A DNA stretch of 64,000 nt from Phycisphaerae bacterium (lineage in GTDB: Bacteria > Planctomycetota > Phycisphaerae > Phycisphaerales > SM1A02): the NCBI GenBank assembly GCA_002716385.1, contig PBAX01000003.1, positions 1-64,000 on the forward strand, in the 5' to 3' direction. Within the stretch, counting starts at the first letter, position 1; every line of letters begins with the position of its first letter. The notes under the pieces were generated by a model. The model had not been told where the DNA came from. It did no database searches and was given only the letters and a program-made list of their open reading frames with translations. The translations under genes and the position numbers were made by a program. Below are positions 26,291-35,219 of this stretch, piece by piece.

Positions 26291-26863
26291 ATGGATTCGA
26301 TAACCGATTCAAATGAGCATGGCACGATCCTGATCGGGATCTGTGGAGGAATAGCCGCGTACAAGATGGCCGAGGTGGTCAGCACGCTCGTCAAGCGTGG
26401 TGATCGGGTGACGGTCGCCATGACTCGTGGTGCTCGGCGATTCGTCGGACCTGTGACGTTCGAGTCTCTTTCAGGTCGCCCGGTCTTTCGAAATCCATGG
26501 AAGCATGCGGAGTCCCATGAGTCTCCTCATATCGCATTGGCTAGACAGGCCAGTTTGATGCTGATCGCACCATGCACCATGGACATGCTATCGAGCCTCT
26601 CCACAGGCCGAGCGGATGATCCCGTGAGCCTTCTGGCTGCCTCCATCGATCGTTCGTGCTGTCCTGTCCTGCTCGCCCCGTCCATGAATGAGACCATGCT
26701 GAATCAGCCCTCGACCCGTCGAAACCTGTCTGTTCTCGAGGATGATGGCTTCCAGATTCTGGCCCCGGAATCAGGCTGGCAGGCGTGTCGTACAGAGGGG
26801 GCGGGTCGACTGCCGGAGCCGGCCCAGCTTGTTCAAGCCATCGATTCAGCCTTAAGTCGATAG
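26291..26863 (+). CDS. coaC: Phosphopantothenoylcysteine decarboxylase (CoaC-like flavoprotein)
   Basis: A 190-residue HFCD-family flavoprotein using the ATG at 26291. ICGGIAAYKMAEVVSTLVKR is the FMN-binding loop, HIALARQASLMLIAPCTMD holds the catalytic His and PxT region, and LLAPSMNETML is the PxMNxxMW substrate loop. The last W is replaced by L, which is tolerated. CoaC decarboxylates 4'-phosphopantothenoylcysteine to 4'-phosphopantetheine in CoA synthesis. The usual C-terminal CoaB ligase domain is absent, so CoaB must be encoded elsewhere. Members of the same fold include UbiX and epidermin decarboxylases, but the PSMN loop favours CoaC. Confidence 0.87.
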   Translation: MDSITDSNEHGTILIGICGGIAAYKMAEVVSTLVKRGDRVTVAMTRGARRFVGPVTFESLSGRPVFRNPWKHAESHESPHIALARQASLMLIAPCTMDMLSSLSTGRADDPVSLLAASIDRSCCPVLLAPSMNETMLNQPSTRRNLSVLEDDGFQILAPESGWQACRTEGAGRLPEPAQLVQAIDSALSR

Positions 26864-26899
26864 GCCATCAGACGATCATCTCGCATCCGATCAGCAAAT

Positions 26900-26934
26900 C
26901 ACGACCCCGTAAGCATGGAGCTTTCGGGGTCGTG
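26900..26934. terminator. Strong bidirectional hairpin between coaC and rpoD
   Basis: CACGACCCCG (26900-26909) pairs perfectly with CGGGGTCGTG (26925-26934). Inside, AAGC pairs with GCTT around ATGGA. It lies between convergent genes, so it probably ends both transcripts. There is no clear T-tract on either side. Confidence 0.75.
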
Positions 26935-26962
26935 CATGTGCGTCTTCACTGACCGACGCTTT

Positions 26963-28777
26963 CTATTCCTGCTCGGTCTGTTGTTCGTCAATGAAGCTTG
27001 AGAGTCGACGTCGGCGAACAGGATGCTGGAGCTTTCGGATAGCCTTTGATTCAACCTGTCGCACACGCTCTCGAGTGACCTTGAAGATGCGTCCAACCTC
27101 TTCAAGCGTGTATGTGTAGCCATCGCCGATTCCATACCTGAGCTTGAGGATCTCGCGCTCGCGATAGGTCAACGTCTTGAGGACATCGTTGATTCGGCCT
27201 CTGAGCATCTCGCTTGTGGCGGTTTCGGAAGGCGTCTCCTGTCGCTCGTCTTCGATGAAGTCGCCGAACTGCGAATCCTCGGATTCCCCGACGGGTCGGT
27301 CAAGGCTGATCGGATGTCGCGAGATCTTCATGACGCGACGAGTCTCCTCGACACTCATGTTCGCCTGTTCAGCCAGTTCCTCGATGGTCGGCTCTCGGCC
27401 GATGGCCTGGAGCAGACGTTTTTGAATGGTACGCAGCTTCGACATGGTCTCGATCATGTGGACCGGAACACGGATGGTCCGGGCATGATCAGCAATGGCG
27501 CGAGTGATGGCCTGACGGATCCACCATGTGGCGTATGTCGAGAACTTGTAGCCACGCATGTATTCATACTTGTCGACTGCCCGCATCAGGCCGGTGTTGC
27601 CTTCCTGAATGATGTCGAGGAAGGGGAGCCCTCGATTGCGGTACTTCTTGGCGATCGAGACGACCAGTCGAAGGTTGCCTCCACTGAGGTCCCGCTTGGC
27701 CTGCTCGTATTCCTCGAACACTTCCTCGATGTGACGAAGTCTCTGCTTGAGATGGTCGGGGGCTTCCTGAACGAGGCCTCGGAGACCGGTGAATTCCTCT
27801 CGCATCGCCTGGACGTCTTCCGGATGATGTCGTTCGGGGTTCTTCTCGGCTCTCTCGAGTTCCACCGTGAGTTCGTTGATCTTTCTGGAAATCGACTGGA
27901 TCTTTCTGAGCAGCGGCTGGATCCGGGCCGTTCGAAGGCAGCACTCCTCGAGGAGCGTCGCGATCTTGCGACGTCGCTGGTTCATGCGATCGAGGATTCG
28001 TTCACTCGGTTCGCTCTCGTCCTCGATGCGGGTCCAGTCCTCCTCGTTCTTGGCGAGCAGAGCTCGAATGGTGACGAGATTGACCGGGATCCTCTCGGCC
28101 ACCTTCTCCTTGGCATTCGTCTCGGCGGTCGAGATCCTCATGGTTCGGTCGAAAGGAAGGTCGCCCTGATGGACCTGCTGAAGAACTTCAATGGCCTGTG
28201 AGGCCGCGTAGTCGCACTCGAGGACCTTTCGACGGAAGATCATCCTGGTGGTTTCGATCTTCTTTGCAAGTCGGATTTCCTCTTCGCGAGTCAGCAGTGG
28301 GATGGTGCCCATCTGTGTCAGGTACATGCGGATCGGATCGTCGATTCTCTTCGAACCGGCCGCTTCCATGTTCTCCGTGATTTCAGCGGCTTCGGACTCG
28401 TCGAGAAGCTCGTCATTGGCATCGACGACGCCGTTCTCATCGCCCTCGTTGGTGGCTTCACCATCGGTGGCCGGTTCTTCCTCAACCTCTACGTTCTCTA
28501 GTCCGAAGGTTCGGAACGGGCTGTCTCGCTTGAACTTCAGATTGGTCTGAAGCGGTGCATAGAACGGAAGGCCGCGACGTTGCCGTGGATCCTCGTAGTT
28601 GATTCGCTCGATGCCGAGCTCGTCCAGTATCTGAAGGAGCACATCGATCTTGTCGGGGCGCACCATTTCATCTGGCAGGGAGGTGTTGATTTCCTCGTAG
28701 CTGACCCAGGATCGCTTGATGCCATGCTGGATCAGATCTCTGATACTCGGGTGCATTGGAGGTAGAGGGCTGTTCAC
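26963..28777 (-). CDS. rpoD: RNA polymerase primary sigma factor
   Basis: A 604-residue sigma-70 read from a GTG at 28777 with GGAAGGA upstream. Region 1.1-like N-terminus, then [21 protein letters not shown] (region 1.2), [15 protein letters not shown] and a large non-conserved acidic region. Region 2 is complete: [20 protein letters not shown], then [20 protein letters not shown]. Region 3 starts [14 protein letters not shown]. Region 4 ends with [20 protein letters not shown]. All promoter-contact motifs are intact, so this is the housekeeping sigma. It follows dnaG as in the classical macromolecular synthesis operon, with 70 nt between them containing a UUCG hairpin. Confidence 0.97.
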   Translation of the reverse strand: MNSPLPPMHPSIRDLIQHGIKRSWVSYEEINTSLPDEMVRPDKIDVLLQILDELGIERINYEDPRQRRGLPFYAPLQTNLKFKRDSPFRTFGLENVEVEEEPATDGEATNEGDENGVVDANDELLDESEAAEITENMEAAGSKRIDDPIRMYLTQMGTIPLLTREEEIRLAKKIETTRMIFRRKVLECDYAASQAIEVLQQVHQGDLPFDRTMRISTAETNAKEKVAERIPVNLVTIRALLAKNEEDWTRIEDESEPSERILDRMNQRRRKIATLLEECCLRTARIQPLLRKIQSISRKINELTVELERAEKNPERHHPEDVQAMREEFTGLRGLVQEAPDHLKQRLRHIEEVFEEYEQAKRDLSGGNLRLVVSIAKKYRNRGLPFLDIIQEGNTGLMRAVDKYEYMRGYKFSTYATWWIRQAITRAIADHARTIRVPVHMIETMSKLRTIQKRLLQAIGREPTIEELAEQANMSVEETRRVMKISRHPISLDRPVGESEDSQFGDFIEDERQETPSETATSEMLRGRINDVLKTLTYREREILKLRYGIGDGYTYTLEEVGRIFKVTRERVRQVESKAIRKLQHPVRRRRLSSFIDEQQTEQE

Positions 28778-28795
28778 GTTTCATCCTTCCGCTTC

Positions 28796-28811
28796 GAGCC
28801 CCGAAGGGCTC
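28796..28811 (-). promoter_or_regulatory. UUCG-tetraloop hairpin between dnaG and rpoD
   Basis: On the minus strand GAGCCC-TTCG-GGGCTC forms a 6-bp stem closed by the very stable C(UUCG)G tetraloop, just ahead of the rpoD Shine-Dalgarno. It could be an RNA-processing or stabilising element that separates dnaG and rpoD expression, or a weak intra-operon terminator; no T-tract follows. Confidence 0.55.
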
Positions 28812-28847
28812 ATGTGTCAAACGCCGAGGGGTTCGGCTGGTTAGGGT

Positions 28848-30704
28848 CTATTCGTCTCTGCCGGTTCTCAGGATGGCACTGGGCCGCCTCTTGCGACTAC
28901 CAAAGGTCCTGATGACGTCGGCAGGTGTTCTTTCGTCGGTGTGATCTCTGTTTCGCCAATCTGCGACATCCTGTCGCAGATCTTCTTCCTGAATCTGCTG
29001 CTCGAGCGACTCGTTAGCCCGCTCGAGTGGGTTCGTCTGTTCATGTATCAAGGCATCCTTCACCAGACGTTCGCCGACGAAGTACAGCCTCGATGCCAGT
29101 TCTCGAAGGGGCTCCTCATCGAGATTCCCAAGTATGGCCTGCATCGTAGGGGGGTTCTCTTTGAGCAGTTCCCGCATGGTTTCAGCGAGCGCCATGTGTG
29201 AAGGGTCCTGGAATCGGTCCCCGGAGAGCACGGCTTCCGGAGACCGGTCGATCTCGACGAAGAGCTCGCTCTGGTAGAGCACGATGGCAATCAGGTCCCG
29301 CTCGGCTACGTGCCGGGCGCCTGTCGGCTGCAAAGACGGGGGGGTGGTGTCGGCCTGTTCCGGTCCGCGGCTCCTGGTTGGTCGACTTCTTTGCAGCAGG
29401 CCTTCGATGTCTCTTGCGGGAACACCCATGAGGTCTGCAATCTGGTTGACGAGCATGGATCTTCGAAGGCCGTCCGCTTCGTTGAGCCCAAGCCCACGCA
29501 GCGACTCGATGAACTGTTCAAGGACACGCTGCCTTGCGGACAGGCCATCGCTGGAATCGAGTCGATCACTGAAGCGTGAAAGAAGGAACTCGATGGCATC
29601 GACCGCTGTGTCGACGGCATCGCTGAATTGCTGGTGTCCATCTGGTCTGGAGAGCAGGTCATCGGGATCCAGTCCCTCGGGAAGTACGCAAATGGCGACA
29701 TCCACCGGATGACGGAAGACATTTCTCACTGCCCGTTCGGCGGCGTTCTGTCCAGCTTCATCGCCGTCGAAGATCAGGACGATTCTGTCGCCGAGTCTGG
29801 CAAGCTTTCGAGCGTGATCGTCCGTGAGCGCCGTCCCAAGAGTGCCGACCACATTGTTGAAGCCCGCGGCGTGGCACGCAATGACGTCCGTATAGCCTTC
29901 TGTCACGATCGCCTGCTTCTTCTTGACGATGGCAGGTCTGGCCAGATGCATCCCGTACAGGGTCTTGCCCTTGTAGAAGAGGTCGTGTTCAGCCGAGTTG
30001 AGATACTTGGGCTGGTCTTCGGGGCTGAGGGATCTGGCACCGAAGGCAATCGGATGCCCGCTTTCATCATGGATGGGGAAGATCAACCGGTCTCGGAAGG
30101 CGTCGTATGTGCCTTCGCTTTCCTGTCTCTTCTTGAGCAGTCCTGCTGCCACGAGCACCTTCTCGGGCATCTCCTCGGAGACGATCGCGGTACGAAGAGC
30201 GTCCCAGCTGGCGGGTGCGGCACCAAGTTCGAAACGTTCGACCATCTCCTGCTGGATTCCACGCCGGGTGATGGCCTCCATGGCTCGACGCCCGGAGTCC
30301 TGCTTGAGGTTGGCTCTGAAGAACTCATTGGCACAGAGGGCGGCCTTGCGTAGCCATGCCTTGCGATCGGATCGCTGTTTGCCCGAATGGTCATTCCCGT
30401 CGGCCTTTCGTTCCAGCTGGATACCCGAGCGATCGGCGAGGTATTCAACGGCTTCGGAAAAGCTTTGCTGCAGATACTCCTGAAGGAAGGTAAAACAATC
30501 GCCGCTGGCTCCGCAGGAATGACACTTGTAGAAGTGGTTCCCCTTGTGGGTGACAACGGCGAAGGAGGGGTTCTTGTCATCATGGAACGGACAGAGCCCG
30601 ACGTGCTCCCGACCCTTGGTCTTCAGCACGACATGCTCGCCTATGAGTGCTGCAAGATCAGTCTGATCGCGCACTCGGTCTATGTCCATCTGGTCAAAAA
30701 ACAT
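28848..30704 (-). CDS. dnaG: DNA primase
   Basis: A 618-residue DnaG, which makes RNA primers at replication forks. The CHC2 zinc finger is intact (GLCPFHDDKNPSF, then YKCHSCGASGD). The RNA polymerase/TOPRIM core shows IVTEGYTDVIACHAAGF and IFDGDEAGQNAA. A C-terminal helicase-binding-type domain follows. It starts at the ATG at 30704 (MFFDQMDIDRVRD). Length is normal. The upstream neighbour is not rpsU but an approximately 400-nt gap; rpoD follows on the same strand. Confidence 0.96.
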   Translation of the reverse strand: MFFDQMDIDRVRDQTDLAALIGEHVVLKTKGREHVGLCPFHDDKNPSFAVVTHKGNHFYKCHSCGASGDCFTFLQEYLQQSFSEAVEYLADRSGIQLERKADGNDHSGKQRSDRKAWLRKAALCANEFFRANLKQDSGRRAMEAITRRGIQQEMVERFELGAAPASWDALRTAIVSEEMPEKVLVAAGLLKKRQESEGTYDAFRDRLIFPIHDESGHPIAFGARSLSPEDQPKYLNSAEHDLFYKGKTLYGMHLARPAIVKKKQAIVTEGYTDVIACHAAGFNNVVGTLGTALTDDHARKLARLGDRIVLIFDGDEAGQNAAERAVRNVFRHPVDVAICVLPEGLDPDDLLSRPDGHQQFSDAVDTAVDAIEFLLSRFSDRLDSSDGLSARQRVLEQFIESLRGLGLNEADGLRRSMLVNQIADLMGVPARDIEGLLQRSRPTRSRGPEQADTTPPSLQPTGARHVAERDLIAIVLYQSELFVEIDRSPEAVLSGDRFQDPSHMALAETMRELLKENPPTMQAILGNLDEEPLRELASRLYFVGERLVKDALIHEQTNPLERANESLEQQIQEEDLRQDVADWRNRDHTDERTPADVIRTFGSRKRRPSAILRTGRDE

Positions 30705-30995
30705 GATGTTTCACGGCCCGCCCCTGTGCTTGCGATACATCTCCAATGGGGTCAGGTTGTCCTCGAATCCTCTCTCAAATCTCTGCCGCACGAAGGATGG
30801 GCGCGATCGACGCCCAACAATGAGCCGGATACTTAAATACGTCGATTCATATGAGAACGACGCAAGGGGGGCACCCGGACAGGTTCAAATTCAGATTGGT
30901 GCGGACCGGGGAGAAGGAATCTTGGCGGGAGTCCGCGGAAGTCCATATGGTCTTCACTTGGCGGATGCACCCCAGGGGTATTCCGGTCGGCTACA

Positions 30996-31001
30996 ATTAT
31001 A
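30996..31001 (-). promoter_or_regulatory. Candidate -10 box about 290 nt upstream of dnaG
   Basis: TATAAT is present on the minus strand, preceded by AT-rich sequence. No good -35 at 16-18 nt spacing is visible, so this is tentative. The rest of 30705-31060 holds no gene I can support; a short open stretch ending at 30711 lacks a start codon. Confidence 0.3.
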
Positions 31002-31060
31002 CAATATTCAGACTGTAGGCCGGGGCAAACTGGAACAGTCAATACAGTCCGAGAAAATGC

Positions 31061-31095
31061 AAAAAATTGAATCTCAGGCCTCTACGGAGGCTCTG
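31061..31095 (-). terminator. Terminator after rpmB
   Basis: On the minus strand a CAG-A-GCCTC / GAGGC-CTG stem with loop CGTA is followed about 8 nt later by TTTTTT. It begins 6 nt after the rpmB stop. Confidence 0.6.
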
Positions 31096-31101
31096 AAGAC
31101 C

Positions 31102-31383
31102 TCAGGAGCCGGTGGCCATTTCCTTGAGTTTGCGTGTGTAGCCGTATTTTCTCTTGAGAGGCTTCACGACCAGCCCATTTCGAATGGCACGTGTGGAGGC
31201 CTTGATACGCGTTGGCTTGCCATCAACAACAGCCGTTACACGCTGTATGTTTGGTTTGAACTTGCGGCGACTCAAGCCTGAAATCTTCAGGCCGATACCG
31301 CCTTGGTACTTGGGGCGACCGCGATAGCGGATCTTGCGACCAGTTGAAGTTCGGGCACCGGTAAAGTGGCATACGCGAGGCAT
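31102..31383 (-). CDS. rpmB: 50S ribosomal protein L28
   Basis: A 93-residue bL28. MPRVCHFTGARTSTGRKI, then GLKISGLSRRKFKPNIQRV, then RIKASTRAIRNGLVVKPLK are diagnostic of the family. It is strongly basic. Only the first Cys of the zinc-type variants is present, so this is the zinc-independent form. CAGGAGC lies upstream of the ATG. It is monocistronic, with its own promoter-like sequence and terminator. Confidence 0.95.
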   Translation of the reverse strand: MPRVCHFTGARTSTGRKIRYRGRPKYQGGIGLKISGLSRRKFKPNIQRVTAVVDGKPTRIKASTRAIRNGLVVKPLKRKYGYTRKLKEMATGS

Positions 31384-31396
31384 GGGACAAGCTCCT

Positions 31397-31413
31397 GGGC
31401 CTTATGGCGGCCC
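31397..31413 (-). promoter_or_regulatory. Hairpin abutting the rpmB Shine-Dalgarno
   Basis: On the minus strand GGGCC-GCCATAA-GGCCC ends directly at AGGAGC. It could modulate rpmB translation; ribosomal protein leaders often do, but no known leader family is recognised here. Confidence 0.35.
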
Positions 31414-31429
31414 TTTTCGATGACCAAGG

Positions 31430-31435
31430 ATTCTA
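31430..31435 (-). promoter_or_regulatory. Candidate extended -10 of the rpmB promoter
   Basis: TAGAAT preceded by TGC gives TGCTAGAAT on the minus strand, an extended -10 pattern, placed about 46 nt before the rpmB start. A -35 element is not clear. Confidence 0.45.
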
Positions 31436-31527
31436 GCAGGAACGGGACCTTGCGTCGAGAACGAAAAAGGACAGTGGCAAACGCGTCTCCAGAAGGCAGA
31501 ATGCGACTTTTTCGGACCCTGGGGGCT

Positions 31528-32973
31528 TCAGGCGGATTCCTTGGCGGTCCGTCGAGGGAGTTCCTCGATGGCCAGACTCCGCTCGATGGCGTCGGCATCG
31601 AGAACGTAAGTCACTCCCGCATTGTCCAGATCCGGGAGGTCGTACATCAGGTTGAGCATGTACTCATCGAGAACGGCCCGCAAGGCACGAGCGCCTGTGC
31701 CGCGTGCCATGGCTCGTTCAGCCAGAAGCTTCAGGGCATCGTCGGTGAATTCAAGGCCTGCGCCCTCAAGACGGAAAAGATGCTGGTACTGCTTGACGAT
31801 GGCATTTCGGGGCTCGGTGAGAATACGAACCATGTGTTCATTGGACAGGGGCATAAGGGGGGTCATGACAGGCAGTCGGCCGACGAGTTCCGGAATCAGA
31901 CCGAACTGGAGGATGTCCTGAGCCGTGACCTGCTCAAGCAGGGCATGCTTGTCGAGCTGAGCCGATGAAGTGCTCTGTTCACTGTCGGATTCAGTGGAGA
32001 AGCCGATTCTCTGCCGACCAAGTCTCTTCTGGATCAACTCGTCTATACCGACAAAGGATCCTCCGCAGATGAAGAGTATGTGGGTCGTATCCATCTGGAT
32101 GTATTGTTGTTCGGGGTGCTTTCGGCCACCCTGCGGGGGTACGTTGGCGACCACGCCCTCAAGCATCTTCAGCAATGACTGCTGCACGCCCTCGCCTGAT
32201 ACGTCACGGGTTATCGAGACGTTGTTCGATGTCTTCCCGATCTTGTCGATCTCATCGATGTAGATGATGCCGCGTTGGGCCGCATCCAGATCGTAGTCCG
32301 CGGCCTGTAGAAGCTTGAGCAGAAGGTTTTCGACGTCTTCCCCCACATAGCCCGCTTCGGTGAGCGTGGTGGCATCGCCGATGGCGAAGGGGACGTTCAG
32401 GATCTTGGCGAGCGTCCTGGCAATGAGGGTCTTGCCCGTTCCGGTCGGCCCAACCATGAGTACATTCGACTTGTCGAGTTCTACCTGGGAATCCTCGTCC
32501 TCCAGATGGCTCAGTCTCTTGTAGTGATTGTGGACTGCCACCGACAGCGTTCGCTTGGCTTCTTTCTGCCCGATGATGTACTGGTCGAGAAACTCGTTTA
32601 TCTGTCTGGGTGCAGGTATGGAAGTGAAGAGCGGTCGCGAGCTGCTCATTCGCCTCTTTTCCTGCCGGAAGATGTTCTGGCAGAGGTCGGTGCAATTCGA
32701 GCAGATGTAGATGTCGTTCGGGCCCTCGACCATGGGGCCGACCTCGCGTGAGGTCTTGCCACAGAACGAGCAGGTGGTCACCCGGCGTCCACGGAAGCCG
32801 CCATCATCACCTCCGCCTCCTCCGCCGTCGCCTGTGTGGCCGCCATCATCACCGGATCCTCCTGATCCTCCGCCGAAACCGCTGGGGCCGTCAGGCGAAT
32901 AGTTCCCGCCATCAGATGCGCTGAGGTAGGCTTCATTCAGTTCCATGTGTTCTGGATCGCGTTCTCGAGGCAT
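31528..32973 (-). CDS. clpX: ATP-dependent Clp protease ATP-binding subunit ClpX
   Basis: A 481-residue AAA+ unfoldase. The zinc-binding domain ([12 protein letters not shown], then [11 protein letters not shown]) is followed by the pore loop GYVGED, Walker A GPTGTGKT, Walker [12 protein letters not shown] and sensor 2 [15 protein letters not shown]. ClpX feeds tagged proteins to ClpP. It is longer than the usual 420-430 residues because of a Gly/Asp-rich, probably disordered stretch at residues about 20-62, ahead of the zinc finger. clpP does not lie between tig and clpX here; it must be elsewhere. Confidence 0.96.
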   Translation of the reverse strand: MPRERDPEHMELNEAYLSASDGGNYSPDGPSGFGGGSGGSGDDGGHTGDGGGGGGDDGGFRGRRVTTCSFCGKTSREVGPMVEGPNDIYICSNCTDLCQNIFRQEKRRMSSSRPLFTSIPAPRQINEFLDQYIIGQKEAKRTLSVAVHNHYKRLSHLEDEDSQVELDKSNVLMVGPTGTGKTLIARTLAKILNVPFAIGDATTLTEAGYVGEDVENLLLKLLQAADYDLDAAQRGIIYIDEIDKIGKTSNNVSITRDVSGEGVQQSLLKMLEGVVANVPPQGGRKHPEQQYIQMDTTHILFICGGSFVGIDELIQKRLGRQRIGFSTESDSEQSTSSAQLDKHALLEQVTAQDILQFGLIPELVGRLPVMTPLMPLSNEHMVRILTEPRNAIVKQYQHLFRLEGAGLEFTDDALKLLAERAMARGTGARALRAVLDEYMLNLMYDLPDLDNAGVTYVLDADAIERSLAIEELPRRTAKESA

Positions 32974-33118
32974 TGTGTTCGACTTTCTTCCCTTCAGGTG
33001 TCACGACAGTGTACCGCCAGATGCCGAGTCCATCTTCAGATTCGACTTGGGAAACCTCGCGGTCTATCCCACTGTGGCACCAATCGACATGGACGCGAAG
33101 TTTGAATCGAAATGTCAC
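32933..33118 (-). CDS. Possible 61-residue protein overlapping the clpX start
   Basis: The frame runs from a GTG at 33118 to a TGA at 32933 and overlaps the first 41 nt of clpX. The middle ([19 protein letters not shown]) looks protein-like, but there is no Shine-Dalgarno and no family is recognised. It may be a coincidental open frame. Confidence 0.25.
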   Translation of the reverse strand: MTFRFKLRVHVDWCHSGIDREVSQVESEDGLGIWRYTVVTPEGKKVEHNASRTRSRTHGTE

Positions 33119-33190
33119 GTAAAACGACCAGCTGAAAAAAGCAAAAAATAGCTTGCATGTGCGTTTTTCTGGGATCGGAAGGGATGAAAA

Positions 33191-33541
33191 TCAGCTGCTC
33201 TGATCACTCTGATGGGATGTCGTGGCGGTCTCGTCAGGCAGGACATCTCGGTGCAGATGATCGCATGCTTTCCTGAACTCCTCTTCGGTGAGCTCTCCAC
33301 GTTCCTTCATCTTTCGAAGCGTTTCGAGATTGAACACCGATGGCAGGGCCTCGTCATCCAATGAACGGTATCGCTTCCGAATGGCCAACGCGACAAATCC
33401 CCCGAAAAGGACCATGACCAGAAGTACGACGAGCCACATGATGGCGGCGGCGCTCTCCTCCACAGCCACGGCGCCTTCACCATGGATCTTCTCCGCGGAA
33501 GAGGCCATGTTGAGGAATGGGATGAAGATGGTCAGCGACAT
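33191..33541 (-). CDS. Small single-TM protein with SHOCT-like C-terminal helix
   Basis: A 116-residue protein. After a short hydrophobic N-terminus and an acidic linker comes one clear membrane helix (AIMWLVVLLVMVLFGGFVAL, about 33-52), then a basic IRKRYRS turn. A helix NLETLRKMKERGELTEEEF, of the short C-terminal SHOCT type, follows at about 71-90. SHOCT segments are thought to mediate oligomerisation. It lies 7 nt downstream of tig on the same strand and upstream of clpX, so it replaces clpP in the usual tig-clpP-clpX order. Its function is unknown; the start could also be the ATG at 33508. Confidence 0.78.
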   Translation of the reverse strand: MSLTIFIPFLNMASSAEKIHGEGAVAVEESAAAIMWLVVLLVMVLFGGFVALAIRKRYRSLDDEALPSVFNLETLRKMKERGELTEEEFRKACDHLHRDVLPDETATTSHQSDQSS

Positions 33542-33548
33542 CAGGGGG

Positions 33549-35105
33549 CTATGAGGTCTTCTTCTTGGATGCCGTCTTCTTCGAGGCGGCTTTCTTGGAG
33601 CTGGCCTTCTTGGTCGAAGCCTTCTTTGACGGTGCCTTCTTTGACGAGGACTTCTTGGCAGGAGCCTTCTTGCTGGCGGCCTTCTTGGAAGCGGTCTTCT
33701 TCGAGGACGTCTTCTTCTTCGTGCCGCCTTCGCCTGTCTTGATCATGTCTCCCCATTCTTCTGCTGGGATGTCCTTGATCTTCATCTGGGCGACCATTGC
33801 ATCTGCGGCCTTGTCATCACGCACCTGTGAGCCGATGACGGGAAGTTGCCCTGCCTTGGCGAGTTCGCTTCTGACATGGTCTGGCCTCAGGCCACGCTGC
33901 ATCGCCATGGCGGCGATTCTGGCATTGATCTCGCTCTCGTGGACCTGGGTCTCCATGTGCATCGCGAGTCGTTGAAGGATGAAGTAGGACTTCATCCTCT
34001 GCTGAATGCCGGCCTCGGTGTCCTCGCGGGCTTCGGCGAGCTTGACTTCGATTTCATCGGATGTCAGTTCGCCGCTCGAGGTCAATTCGTGCCGCATGCG
34101 GTCCAGCTCTCGCTGCATCTGGATGCCGGATGCTCGCTCGGGCAGTTCGAAATCGACTGCTTCGGTGATCTTCTCGAGCCCCTGGCGACGCAGGATCGAT
34201 GCCTGTTCCTCATCCCGACGTTGTTCGAGTGCCATGATGATCTGCTCACGAAGGACTTCCTCTGTACCCAGACTGAACTGCTCGATGAGCTCCTCGGTGC
34301 TGGCAGGAGTGATTCTTTCGCAGAGGTGGATTGTGAACTGAATGGTCAGATCCTTGCCTCGGAAATTCTCCTGCTCATGGGCGTCGGGGCCGGTCGCCTT
34401 GATCGTCACATCGTCACCGACCTTGGTTCCCTTGAAGCAGTCGTTCATGTCATCAATGAGAAGGCCCAGTATCTGCCCCTTGTCGCCGGCTTCCGGAAGC
34501 ACAACCAGTGCCTGGTCATGGCTGAAGAGGGCGTCCTCCTCACCATCCGCGGTGACGACGATGCTTCCGAGCATTCGATCCAGCGGCTGGAAATCGCCTT
34601 CGATTCGATCGGCCTTGCCGGCTCGCATGCATTGCCTCTCTATCTCGGCGTCGATGAGTTCATCCCCGACTTCCAGTTGTGGTCGGAGAATCTCGATCTT
34701 TCCGAAATCAGGGAATTCGAATTCGGGAACGATCTCGACTTCCAACTCGAACGAGAAGGGGTTGCCTTCGTCGATCTTGAGGCTCTCTTCACCACCGATG
34801 ATCTCGGGCTCACCGAGGACAGCAAGTTTGTTGTCCGTGACAGCCTTCTCGTAGGACTCTCGAACGAGCTTCTGTACGGTCTCCTCCTGCATGGCGGATC
34901 CAAACCGTCTCTGAAGCAGATGGCGAGGCGCCTTGCCCTTTCTGAAGCCGGGCAGTTGTGCCTGGGCCTGAAGTGTGCCCATGGATGCGTTCATCTGCTG
35001 ATCGATGGCGTCACTGGGGACATTGACGGAAATTCGCTTGCGAGCCGGGCCCGCGTCCTCGACCTTGATGTCGAAGTCGATGCTGGTTTCTGCAGTGTCT
35101 GTCAT
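33549..35105 (-). CDS. tig: Trigger factor with histone-H1-like lysine-rich tail
   Basis: A 518-residue protein using the ATG at 35105; a TTG two codons upstream is less likely. The N-terminal ribosome-binding domain carries LPGFRKGKAPRHLL, the family signature. A PPIase-type region (GDDVTIKATGPDAHEQENF) and the long helical C-terminal domain follow. Trigger factor binds nascent chains at the ribosome exit. Residues 463-518 are eleven short KKxxS-type units (24 Lys in 56 residues) that no ordinary trigger factor has. Such AKP-rich tails are known in bacterial H1-like proteins and bind DNA or RNA. The tail is encoded by a degenerate 15-nt repeat. Confidence 0.94.
   Translation of the reverse strand: MTDTAETSIDFDIKVEDAGPARKRISVNVPSDAIDQQMNASMGTLQAQAQLPGFRKGKAPRHLLQRRFGSAMQEETVQKLVRESYEKAVTDNKLAVLGEPEIIGGEESLKIDEGNPFSFELEVEIVPEFEFPDFGKIEILRPQLEVGDELIDAEIERQCMRAGKADRIEGDFQPLDRMLGSIVVTADGEEDALFSHDQALVVLPEAGDKGQILGLLIDDMNDCFKGTKVGDDVTIKATGPDAHEQENFRGKDLTIQFTIHLCERITPASTEELIEQFSLGTEEVLREQIIMALEQRRDEEQASILRRQGLEKITEAVDFELPERASGIQMQRELDRMRHELTSSGELTSDEIEVKLAEAREDTEAGIQQRMKSYFILQRLAMHMETQVHESEINARIAAMAMQRGLRPDHVRSELAKAGQLPVIGSQVRDDKAADAMVAQMKIKDIPAEEWGDMIKTGEGGTKKKTSSKKTASKKAASKKAPAKKSSSKKAPSKKASTKKASSKKAASKKTASKKKTS
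33552..33719 (-). repeat. Degenerate 15-nt repeat encoding the lysine-rich tail of tig
   Basis: Eleven units of about five codons (Lys-Lys-Ala/Thr/Ser-x-Ser) run to the stop codon. Lys codons are almost all AAG, giving a repetitive AAGAAGG pattern; copy number could vary in frame. Confidence 0.85.
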
Positions 35106-35219
35106 GGTCAAGCTCCGCCTTCTGCTGGCTGAAAGACGCGTTGGGTACGCGATGTGATGAACGGGGCAGCCTACCAGAATGCCCTGACGCTATCTATAGA
35201 TAGGTCGTCTTGCTGGCCC

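Noticed and set aside
26900-26934. Possible small RNA at the strong hairpin between coaC and rpoD
   Set aside because: A bidirectional terminator between convergent genes explains it without a new transcript.
30711-30850. Short open stretch upstream of dnaG that might encode an S21-like protein in the rpsU position
   Set aside because: The stretch has no standard start codon with a ribosome site and does not match S21 signatures.
33846-35132. Plus-strand 428-codon frame
   Set aside because: Antisense to the trigger factor gene, with no independent evidence.
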